From Polynucleobacter sp. 30F-ANTBAC (lineage in GTDB: Bacteria; Pseudomonadota; Gammaproteobacteria; Burkholderiales; Burkholderiaceae), in assembly GCF_018882385.1 (NCBI RefSeq), contig NZ_JACVON010000001.1:728942-792941 (forward strand): 64,000 nucleotides of DNA, written 5' to 3'. Of the stretch, positions 57,548 through 64,000 are shown piece by piece (the stretch's first letter is position 1; each line of letters begins with the position of its first letter). The notes beneath the pieces were generated by a model. It saw only the letters and a program-made list of their open reading frames with translations, was not told the origin of the DNA and searched no databases. Both the position numbers and the translations under genes were made by a program.

Positions 57548-58207
57548 TTATGAACGAGCTTGCTGTTGACGTTGAAGAATGTTGGAGAACTCTTCGATGA
57601 ATGTTTCAAAACGAATCGATAAACGATCAATATCAGCCGCATTACGGTTGTAAGCGACTACCGCAGGAATCGCAGCAAATAAACCAATCGCTGTAGCAAC
57701 CAATGCTTCTGCAATACCAGGTGCCACACTAGCTAAAGTAGCCTGTTGTACGTTTGCTAGACCTCGGAAAGAATTCATAATGCCCCAAACGGTTCCAAAC
57801 AAACCAATGTAGGGAGAAACTGAACCCACAGATGCCAAGAATGGTAGGTTAGCTTCCAGGGCATCCATCTCACGCTGGTAAGCTGCTTTCATGGCACGAC
57901 GTGCACCATCAATTTCACGTCCTTTTAAGAACTCTTGCATGCCTGATTCAAAAATACGCTCTAAGCATGCTGCTTGCTCTTTGTTACGCATAGCACCTTG
58001 TAGCAAAGTATTGAGATCACCACCGGACCAAAAGTCTCTCTCAAAGCGCTCAGTATCTTGACGCACGGCTTTAAGTGCCATGCCTTTTCTAAAAATAATC
58101 GTCCATGATGCAACTGACAGACTGAGTAATAACAACATCACTAGTTGCACCAGGATGCTGGCATTCAACACTAATGACAAAATTGATAAATCTTGAGTCG
58201 CATGCAT
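57548..58207 (-). CDS. tolQ: TolQ proton-channel protein
   Basis: A 219-residue protein with three membrane helices. SVGSVSPYIGLFGTVWGIMNSF and EALVATAIGLFAAIPAVVAYN form the channel. It opens the tolQRAB-pal-cpoB-queC run. A separate ExbBD pair is present at 48.7-49.8 kb, so two proton-driven systems coexist. Confidence 0.95.
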   Translation of the reverse strand: MHATQDLSILSLVLNASILVQLVMLLLLSLSVASWTIIFRKGMALKAVRQDTERFERDFWSGGDLNTLLQGAMRNKEQAACLERIFESGMQEFLKGREIDGARRAMKAAYQREMDALEANLPFLASVGSVSPYIGLFGTVWGIMNSFRGLANVQQATLASVAPGIAEALVATAIGLFAAIPAVVAYNRNAADIDRLSIRFETFIEEFSNILQRQQQARS

Positions 58208-58339
58208 AGAAATGATTTTCCGTAGAAATTGTTAAATGTTGGTGACGAGCGCTATTTTAAAAAGGTTTTAAATCCGTTGGGTATCTCTTCAATCATGGAG
58301 CAGTTAAATAAATCACTTACCTGCTCATGACTTTCAGAA

Positions 58340-59113
58340 TTACTTGGTTTCGCGATGAACGGCTAAAGGTCCCGCTGCTTGGCAAGCCGGCATCATCTCA
58401 ATCACATTGATATTGACATGCGCTGGCAAAGTTGAGGCCCAATAAACAGACTCAGCAATATCGGTTGCTGTTAATGCCTGAACACCGTCATAGACCTTAG
58501 CGGCTTTTTCATCGTCACCTTTAAAGCGTACATTTGAAAACTCCGTACCAGAGCACAAACCAGGAGAAATATCTGTAACGCGTACAGGCGTGCCTAACAA
58601 GTCTGACTTCAAGTTCAAACTGAACTGGCGCACAAAGGCCTTCGTACCACCGTAAACGTTGCCACCTGGATACGGGTAACGACCAGCAATAGAGCCTAAA
58701 TTAAATACATGACCACGACCACGCTCGACCATACCCGGCAAGAAAGCGCGAGTCATGTACATCAAACCCTTAATATTGGTATCAACCATTCTTTCCCAAT
58801 CATCCAAAGCCACCCGGTGAGCTGGCTCAAGACCGAGCGCCAAACCAGCGTTATTTACCAAAACATTCACATTAGCAAAAGCAGCAGGCAATTGGGCTGG
58901 AAGCGCAAAAACGGCATCTTTATCAGTTACATCAAGGATGGTGGTGTGCAAACGGGCTTGCTGATCAGCAGGTAATGAGGCTTTAAGAGCTTCTAAGCGA
59001 TCTTGACGACGGCCAGCGGCTACAACTTGATGACCTTCGGCCAAGTATCTTTTGGCAATAGCCTGGCCAAAACCAGCAGTTGCTCCGGTTACTAAAACTG
59101 TCAATTGAGTCAT
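58340..59113 (-). CDS. ydfG: Short-chain dehydrogenase, YdfG-like
   Basis: A 257-residue short-chain dehydrogenase. GATAGFGQ at 10-17 is the NADP loop, NNAGLALG follows, and YGGTKAF holds the catalytic Tyr and Lys. The sequence closely follows E. coli YdfG, which oxidises L-allo-threonine and reduces malonic semialdehyde to 3-hydroxypropionate. It stands alone, divergent from glyA. Confidence 0.88.
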   Translation of the reverse strand: MTQLTVLVTGATAGFGQAIAKRYLAEGHQVVAAGRRQDRLEALKASLPADQQARLHTTILDVTDKDAVFALPAQLPAAFANVNVLVNNAGLALGLEPAHRVALDDWERMVDTNIKGLMYMTRAFLPGMVERGRGHVFNLGSIAGRYPYPGGNVYGGTKAFVRQFSLNLKSDLLGTPVRVTDISPGLCSGTEFSNVRFKGDDEKAAKVYDGVQALTATDIAESVYWASTLPAHVNINVIEMMPACQAAGPLAVHRETK

Positions 59114-59210
59114 TTATGGTCTCCTTCTGTGTTTTTTTGTATCATTTAGGTCTACAGAGTTTAGCGTAAGCTAGCCCCGAATTAGTTGATCCTCATAGAA
59201 AGCCCCAAAC

Positions 59211-60458
59211 ATGTTCAAACGCAGTCAAACATTGGCCCTATCTGATCCCGCATTATGGGATGCCATTCAAGCAGAAAACAAGCGTCAAGAAGACCATATT
59301 GAGCTCATCGCCTCTGAAAACTATACGTCTCCAGCGGTTTTGGAGGCTCAAGGCTCTCAATTAACCAATAAATATGCTGAAGGCTACCCAGGTAAGCGTT
59401 ATTACGGTGGCTGCGAATTCGTGGATGTTGCTGAACAATTAGCCATTGATCGCCTCAAACAGATCTATGGCGCAGATGCGGCCAACGTACAACCCCATTG
59501 TGGCGCTTCTGCAAATGAAGCTGTTTTCTTGGCATTTTTAAAGCCTGGTGACACGATTTTGGGTATGAGCTTGGCTGAAGGTGGTCACTTAACCCACGGT
59601 ATGGCTCTTAATATGAGCGGTAAGTGGTTTAATGCGATTGCTTATGGCTTAAATGAAAAAGAAGAGATCGATTACGACGCCATGGAGCGTTTAGCTCGTG
59701 AGCACAAACCTAAACTCATCATCGCCGGTGCCTCTGCTTACTCACTGCACATCGACTTTGAGCGCTTTGCCAAAATAGCCAAAGAAGTCGGCGCTATCTT
59801 TATGGTGGACATGGCTCACTACTCTGGTTTGATTGCCGCTGGTCTTTACCCAAACCCAGTACCGCACGCTGATATCGTGACATCCACAACGCATAAGAGC
59901 TTGCGTGGCCCACGTGGCGGCATCATTTTGATGAAAGCCGAACACGAAAAAGCCATCAACTCAGCTATTTTCCCAGGCTTACAAGGTGGTCCTTTGATGC
60001 ATGTGATTGCCGCTAAAGCAGTTGCCTTTAAAGAAGCGCTGGAGCCAAGCTTCAAAGCTTATCAACAGCAAGTGTTAATCAATGCGGATGCAATGGCCAA
60101 AACATTGATTCAACGCGGTTTACGCATTGTTTCTTCACGTACCCAGTCTCACGTGATGCTAGTCGATCTTCGCGCCAAGAAAATTACCGGCAAAGAAGCT
60201 GAGCGTGTTTTAGGTGAAGCACACATCACATGTAACAAAAATGCGATCCCTAACGATCCTGAAAAACCATTTGTCACCAGCGGTATCCGTTTAGGCTCAC
60301 CAGCTATGACAACACGCGGCTTCAAAGAAGCTGAGGCGATTCAGGTCGCAAACTGGATTGCGGATGTTTTAGACAACCCGAACGATGCAGCTAATATCGC
60401 CAAGGTTCGTGAACAAGTATCTGCTCTAACCAAGCGCTTCCCTGTTTATAGCAACTAA
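59211..60458 (+). CDS. glyA: Serine hydroxymethyltransferase
   Basis: A 415-residue pyridoxal-phosphate enzyme. Lys229 in [12 protein letters not shown] binds the cofactor. It interconverts serine and glycine with transfer of one carbon to tetrahydrofolate. [19 protein letters not shown] is the typical N-terminal active-site segment. nrdR follows 28 bases later, a usual pair. Confidence 0.97.
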   Translation: MFKRSQTLALSDPALWDAIQAENKRQEDHIELIASENYTSPAVLEAQGSQLTNKYAEGYPGKRYYGGCEFVDVAEQLAIDRLKQIYGADAANVQPHCGASANEAVFLAFLKPGDTILGMSLAEGGHLTHGMALNMSGKWFNAIAYGLNEKEEIDYDAMERLAREHKPKLIIAGASAYSLHIDFERFAKIAKEVGAIFMVDMAHYSGLIAAGLYPNPVPHADIVTSTTHKSLRGPRGGIILMKAEHEKAINSAIFPGLQGGPLMHVIAAKAVAFKEALEPSFKAYQQQVLINADAMAKTLIQRGLRIVSSRTQSHVMLVDLRAKKITGKEAERVLGEAHITCNKNAIPNDPEKPFVTSGIRLGSPAMTTRGFKEAEAIQVANWIADVLDNPNDAANIAKVREQVSALTKRFPVYSN

Positions 60459-60486
60459 TAGCTTACTAAGCTCGATCGGAAACTAG

Positions 60487-60933
60487 ATGCATTGTCCCTT
60501 CTGCAAACACTCAGATACGCAGGTTTTAGATACCCGTGTATCTGAGGAAGGTGACGTCATCAAACGTCGTCGTCGCTGTGAAAAATGTGACAAACGTTTC
60601 ACAACCTACGAGCGCCCGGAACTAGCGCTTCCTGCCATTGTTAAAAAGAATGGTAGCCGCGTGGAATACAACCGCAACAAAATCGTTGATTCAATGGGCA
60701 TCGCTTTGCGTAAGCGCCCTGTTTCTGCTGAAGCAGTTGAAGAAGGTATCCGCAACATTGAAGAACGTCTTCAAGCCACTGGCGAAAAAGAAATTGCTAG
60801 CGACCGCGTAGGCGAACTGGTGATGCGCGAACTCAAGCGCTTGGATAAAGTTGCTTATATCCGCTTTGCCTCAGTCTATAAGAGCTTTGCTGACATTGAG
60901 TCATTTGAAAGCGCGTTGAAAGAGCTGAAGTAA
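60487..60933 (+). CDS. nrdR: Transcriptional repressor NrdR
   Basis: A 148-residue protein with a zinc ribbon (Cys3, Cys6, Cys31, Cys34) and an ATP-cone (about 49-139). It represses ribonucleotide reductase genes according to bound dATP or ATP. ribD usually follows; here four pseudopilin genes come between. Confidence 0.97.
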   Translation: MHCPFCKHSDTQVLDTRVSEEGDVIKRRRRCEKCDKRFTTYERPELALPAIVKKNGSRVEYNRNKIVDSMGIALRKRPVSAEAVEEGIRNIEERLQATGEKEIASDRVGELVMRELKRLDKVAYIRFASVYKSFADIESFESALKELK

Positions 60934-61157
60934 AAATACTTTTAGTTTCTGAGTCCAAAATTTAGAGCTTGGATTGGCATCACGCCCCTTCGATAAGAAA
61001 CCAACATATGGATTCTTTCTTGCTTTGGAAAAATCATAAGAATTACGCATTAAATTAATTTAATCATGGCGATTATTTTTCAGTACTAAGAATTTTCTCA
61101 CACGAATATCTGAATATCCTGATTTCTCCAAAAAGAATTCACAGCGATTATATGTAG

Positions 61158-61385
61158 ATGCCTTATCTACAACTCCCCCACCCAAATCGATCTTCTGGAT
61201 TCTCCTTCATTGAAATATTGGTCACCTTAGCTTTATTAAGCGGGTCTTATCTCATGATTTTTTCTGGGCATCAATGGATTGTGGCGACAGCCGCCAAACA
61301 AGAGCGTGAGCTCAAAGAGCTTTTAAAGCTGAGTGATCAGCATGAATTAGAAATGGCCATTTTGTATGCCGAGGCGGCAGAATGA
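61158..61385 (+). CDS. PilV-like minor pilin (short)
   Basis: A 75-residue protein with a long leader (about 1-14, ending SSG) and the pilin cut site G|FSFIEILVTL, Glu at +5 present. The hydrophobic helix follows. At about 60 mature residues it is much shorter than most PilV proteins, so it may be a cut-down helper of the pseudopilin tip. A 224-base gap with no recognisable feature lies before it. It overlaps the next gene by ATGA. Confidence 0.8.
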   Translation: MPYLQLPHPNRSSGFSFIEILVTLALLSGSYLMIFSGHQWIVATAAKQERELKELLKLSDQHELEMAILYAEAAE

Positions 61386-62017
61386 GTCTGCTTGAGCTAA
61401 TGGTTTCCTCACTGATTAGTAGCAGCCTGGTTCTAACGATGAGCCAAAGTAGCATCCAAATTTATCAAGCCTTTCAAAAACAACAGAGCATGAGCTTATT
61501 GCAAGCCGAAGGATTGCAAGCATTGCAAATGATGGGCAAAGCCATTCATGAAGCTCAGGTTACTAAAAGTACTTCCGGTTTTAGGATGATGGCAAAAGAT
61601 AGCGCCCACATGAGCAACACCAAAACGGCCAACTTTCAAGTACGTAAAGGGGCTGCAAGCATGGATGGTTCAGATGCTTTTTATACCCAGAACAACTCTA
61701 CAGATCAAAGCTATCAAGCCTTCTTTGTGCAACAACAAGGCCATCACCAGCAACGTGACGGCGTTCTTTATTGGCAAATAAAAAATAAAAAAGGAGCTCT
61801 ACAAAATGACGCATTAATCGGTCATGTCCAATCACTTCAAATACAGGTCGGCATACCTCATCATAATCAATTGCAATGGTATGAGCCCTACGAGATTCAA
61901 GAACGCGCATCTAAAAATCATGCGCACTGGAAACAAGTTAAAGCAATCAAGCTTCACTTAAAACTTAAAAAGAAACAGCATCAACTTGAACTAGAAAAAA
62001 TTTATGCCTTACGTTAA
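61382..62017 (+). CDS. PilW-like minor pilin lacking a prepilin leader
   Basis: A 211-residue protein starting MSLLELMVSSLISSSLVLTMS. This is the mature N-terminus of a PilW-type pilin with Met in the +1 place, so no basic leader with a Gly cut site is present. No ATG, GTG or TTG is available further upstream in this frame before the stop near 61343. Later parts (GAASMDGSDAFYTQN) resemble PilW. It overlaps the PilV-like gene by 4 bases and the PilX-like gene by 14. Confidence 0.75.
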   Translation: MSLLELMVSSLISSSLVLTMSQSSIQIYQAFQKQQSMSLLQAEGLQALQMMGKAIHEAQVTKSTSGFRMMAKDSAHMSNTKTANFQVRKGAASMDGSDAFYTQNNSTDQSYQAFFVQQQGHHQQRDGVLYWQIKNKKGALQNDALIGHVQSLQIQVGIPHHNQLQWYEPYEIQERASKNHAHWKQVKAIKLHLKLKKKQHQLELEKIYALR

Positions 62018-62474
62018 AGAACAATTTAATTTTCAAAATCAGAATGGTTACGTTCTGTCATTGGCTTTATCACTGATTCTTTTAACCAGTATCGCCAGCG
62101 CTTCGGCCATCCACACGGCTAGCACTCAGATAATGTCATTGGGTAGCGAGAAGCAATACCTACAAGCCTTTCAGGCAACCGAAGTTCAATTGGTTAGCAT
62201 TGAGAAATTATTACAAGCTGGAGTTGATCCATCATCCATCTTTACCACTATGTCACATATAGAGATTGAACCATTCAAGCCAAAATACTTCAGGTCCAAA
62301 TCAGGCACTCTGAGTCAGCATTACAAAATTAAAGCGTTTAGTCCTGCGGGCAACTGGAAATCATTTCAGATTCAAACAACGATTCGCATTGATGAAATCA
62401 CCCAATCTATTAAAAATAAACCTGCCAAAAAAGTACGAGTATTACAACGCCTCAGTTGGGAGATGCCATCTTAA
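62004..62474 (+). CDS. PilX-like minor pilin assembly protein
   Basis: A 156-residue protein with an N-terminal leader and QNQNGYVLSLALSLILLTSIASA, a Gly-Tyr-Val-Leu site followed by a hydrophobic helix, as in PilX. The rest is polar. With PilV-, PilW- and FimT-like partners it probably makes the tip-priming complex of type IV pili. Confidence 0.75.
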   Translation: MPYVKEQFNFQNQNGYVLSLALSLILLTSIASASAIHTASTQIMSLGSEKQYLQAFQATEVQLVSIEKLLQAGVDPSSIFTTMSHIEIEPFKPKYFRSKSGTLSQHYKIKAFSPAGNWKSFQIQTTIRIDEITQSIKNKPAKKVRVLQRLSWEMPS

Positions 62475-62475
62475 G

Positions 62476-63066
62476 ATGAGGCCATCTATCAAAATAGGTA
62501 ATGGCTTCACCTTGATGGAAGTGTTGGTTTGCTTAGTCATTATTGGGTTGGCAACAGGTTTTGGGAGCACTCTTCTAAATCGACAGATAGCTGAACTGCA
62601 GTTAAGTCGCGTCACTCACGCCTTTATTCAAGATGCACAACTGAGTCGCCAATACTCACGAGCTAAAAATGTTGAAATCACCATGAGCCCCATTCAATCG
62701 AATGATTGGGGTCATGGCTGGCACATTCAAGAAAATTATTTTGGCAAGAATCATGGTATCGCACCTACTTTTTTAAAAACCTATTCTTTAAAAGCCACTC
62801 AATTAAGCGGCCTGATAAAGATTCCAGAGCAACTTATCAAACCTAGTCAGCAATTTACCGACATGAGCGCACCCCATAAAACCCGGCATCTCACCTTCCA
62901 AAATGGGCAGATGGCGTTACTGAGAAACGGTGGATTTGTGGCTAACCGAATTATTTGGCAACATACCCAATACCCAGACCTCATCCGGCACCTCATCTTA
63001 GGTCCAGGAGGTCGTTGGCGCATTTGTCATCCAAAAGAGGATAATCAAGCTTGTTTATCGAATTAA
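62476..63066 (+). CDS. FimT/GspH-like pseudopilin
   Basis: A 196-residue protein with leader MRPSIKIGNG and cut site G|FTLMEVLVCLVIIGLATGFG (Glu at +5). The C-terminal part with RIIWQ and LGPGGRWRIC is like FimT/GspH. ATG 62476 directly follows the pilX-like stop; in-frame codons upstream lie within that gene. Two cysteines near the C-terminus may form a disulfide, as in many FimT proteins, some of which bind DNA. Confidence 0.82.
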   Translation: MRPSIKIGNGFTLMEVLVCLVIIGLATGFGSTLLNRQIAELQLSRVTHAFIQDAQLSRQYSRAKNVEITMSPIQSNDWGHGWHIQENYFGKNHGIAPTFLKTYSLKATQLSGLIKIPEQLIKPSQQFTDMSAPHKTRHLTFQNGQMALLRNGGFVANRIIWQHTQYPDLIRHLILGPGGRWRICHPKEDNQACLSN

Positions 63067-63085
63067 TAGCTTAAATATAGCCCTT

Positions 63086-64000
63086 ATGTACAGTACTCTG
63101 GACCTTGAATATATGAATATCGCCTTGGCTGAAGCCAAGAAGTCATTATTCATGAGCAACCCCAACCCAAGGGTCGGCTGCGTGATTGTCAAAGAAGGAC
63201 AAATCATTGGCCGTGGCTTTACTCAAGTTGTGGGCGGCGATCACGCCGAGATTGTGGCCCTTAAGGATGCGCAACAAAAAGGATTCGATGTATCAGGCGC
63301 CAGCGCGTATGTCACCCTAGAGCCATGCTGCCATCATGGGAGAACACCACCCTGCACAGATAGCCTTATCCAAGCGAAGATCAAACAAATTTTTGTGGCC
63401 ATGCAAGACCCTAATCCCCTCGTTGCTGGTAAGGGACTTGAACGACTCCGCCAAGAAGGTATGGAGGTACGTTGCGGTTTATTAGAAAAAGAAGCCCAAG
63501 AACTCAATATTGGCTTTGTCAAACGAATGACCGAAGGAAAACCTTGGGTACGCCTTAAAATTGCTACCAGCTTAGACGGTAAGACGGCCCTCCTTAATGG
63601 CACTAGCCAATGGATTACAAGCCCTGAAGCAAGACTCGATGGTCATCACTGGCGCGCACAAGCGTGTTGCATTCTGACGGGCATTGGCACAGTCAAAGAA
63701 GATAACCCTCAACTCAATGTGAGAGATGTGCCCACATCACGTCAACCTGTACGCGTATTGATAGATTCATTTTTAGAGGTGCCGCTAGAAGCCAAAATTC
63801 TTGATGAGACACTCGGTGGTCATACGATTGTGATTTGCGGCCATGTTGATTCTGCCCATTTTGAAAAAACAAAAAAGATACTTTCTGATAAAAATGTCAC
63901 AGTCATTCAACTGCCGGATCAATCGGCCGGTAGCAAAGGCAAAGTTGATCTACCAGCTGTTTTTAAGTATTTAGCCGAAAAATTACATTTCAATGAAGTG
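63086..64000 (+). CDS. ribD: Bifunctional riboflavin synthesis protein RibD, cut by the window edge
   Basis: 305 codons are visible; the 3' end lies beyond the window. The deaminase domain has zinc motif HAE (His53, Glu55) and PCCHHGRTPPC (Cys81, Cys90). The reductase domain starts near residue 150 (WVRLKIATSLDGKTAL). It deaminates and reduces the pyrimidine intermediate of riboflavin synthesis. Its usual partner nrdR is separated by the pilin genes. Confidence 0.95.
   Translation, partial: MYSTLDLEYMNIALAEAKKSLFMSNPNPRVGCVIVKEGQIIGRGFTQVVGGDHAEIVALKDAQQKGFDVSGASAYVTLEPCCHHGRTPPCTDSLIQAKIKQIFVAMQDPNPLVAGKGLERLRQEGMEVRCGLLEKEAQELNIGFVKRMTEGKPWVRLKIATSLDGKTALLNGTSQWITSPEARLDGHHWRAQACCILTGIGTVKEDNPQLNVRDVPTSRQPVRVLIDSFLEVPLEAKILDETLGGHTIVICGHVDSAHFEKTKKILSDKNVTVIQLPDQSAGSKGKVDLPAVFKYLAEKLHFNEV

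Noticed and set aside
60934-61157. Possible sigma-54 promoter for the pilin genes
   Set aside because: TGGCATCACGCCCCTT resembles the -24 part but lacks the TTGC -12 element at proper spacing.

Overview
The window looks like chromosomal DNA of a free-living betaproteobacterium, most likely Burkholderiales and close to Polynucleobacter. The reasons are moderate to low GC, dense short-spaced genes, and gene orders typical of that group: yebC-purD-hemF-nadD-rsfS-rlmH-maf-rng, exbBD-lpxK-trm112-kdsB-adk, tolQRAB-pal-cpoB-queC, and lptFG divergent from pepA-holC. The genus is an inference from gene order and protein character; no search was run. Nearly all of it is housekeeping. There is no prophage, insertion sequence, rRNA operon or CRISPR array. 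The only clear accessory item is a small toxin-antitoxin pair at 25.3-25.9 kb.

Layout. 0-4.4 kb: the left edge cuts a cobalamin riboswitch on the minus strand; then a small coiled-coil gene, zapA, 6S RNA, a small cytochrome c, a TauE-type exporter and a patatin/beta-barrel protein. 4.5-9.1 kb: a minus-strand malonate operon (GntR regulator, malonyl-CoA decarboxylase, Bug-type binding protein, malonyl-CoA synthetase). 9.2-18.4 kb: lgt, holC, pepA, lptFG, a CysB-like regulator, rlmJ, tRNA-Leu(CAA) and two oxidoreductases. 18.5-25.3 kb: the yebC-to-rng run. 25.3-35.5 kb: toxin-antitoxin, msbA, two glycosyltransferases, dnaE, gluQ and rhlE. 35.5-42.3 kb: a persulfide-sensor-like ArsR regulator with a YgaP-like membrane protein, azlCD, queG, tsaE, a Tat-type amidase, tRNA-Lys(TTT), a small acidic protein, a winged-helix protein with an odd start, and a universal stress protein. 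42.4-48.4 kb: plsY, xerD, an AEC carrier, murB, yajQ, sodB and xseA. 48.4-54.4 kb: an AT-rich gap with DnaA-box-like sites, then exbBD-lpxK-trm112-kdsB-adk, and queC. 53.6-58.2 kb: tol-pal. 58.3-64 kb: a ydfG-like reductase, glyA, nrdR, four type IV pilus minor-pilin genes, and ribD cut by the right edge.

How the genes fit together. Envelope building is the strongest theme: lgt, lptFG, msbA, kdsB, lpxK, glycosyltransferases, murB, plsY, the amidase and the whole Tol-Pal system. A second thread is queuosine tRNA modification: queC makes preQ0, QueG (a cobalamin enzyme) finishes queuosine, and GluQ glutamylates it on tRNA-Asp; a cobalamin riboswitch stands at the left edge. HemF, SodB and the cytochrome point to aerobic life. 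Carbon use is seen in the malonate operon, which pairs an orphan tricarboxylate-type binding protein with enzymes that convert malonate to acetyl-CoA.

The points most worth following are the palindromic operator and revised start of the malonate regulator, paired hairpins between the binding-protein gene and matB, the SqrR/BigR-like cysteine pair with its AT palindrome, a winged-helix gene that seems to start at ATT, and a pilW-like gene that begins exactly where a mature pilin would begin and so lacks a prepilin leader.
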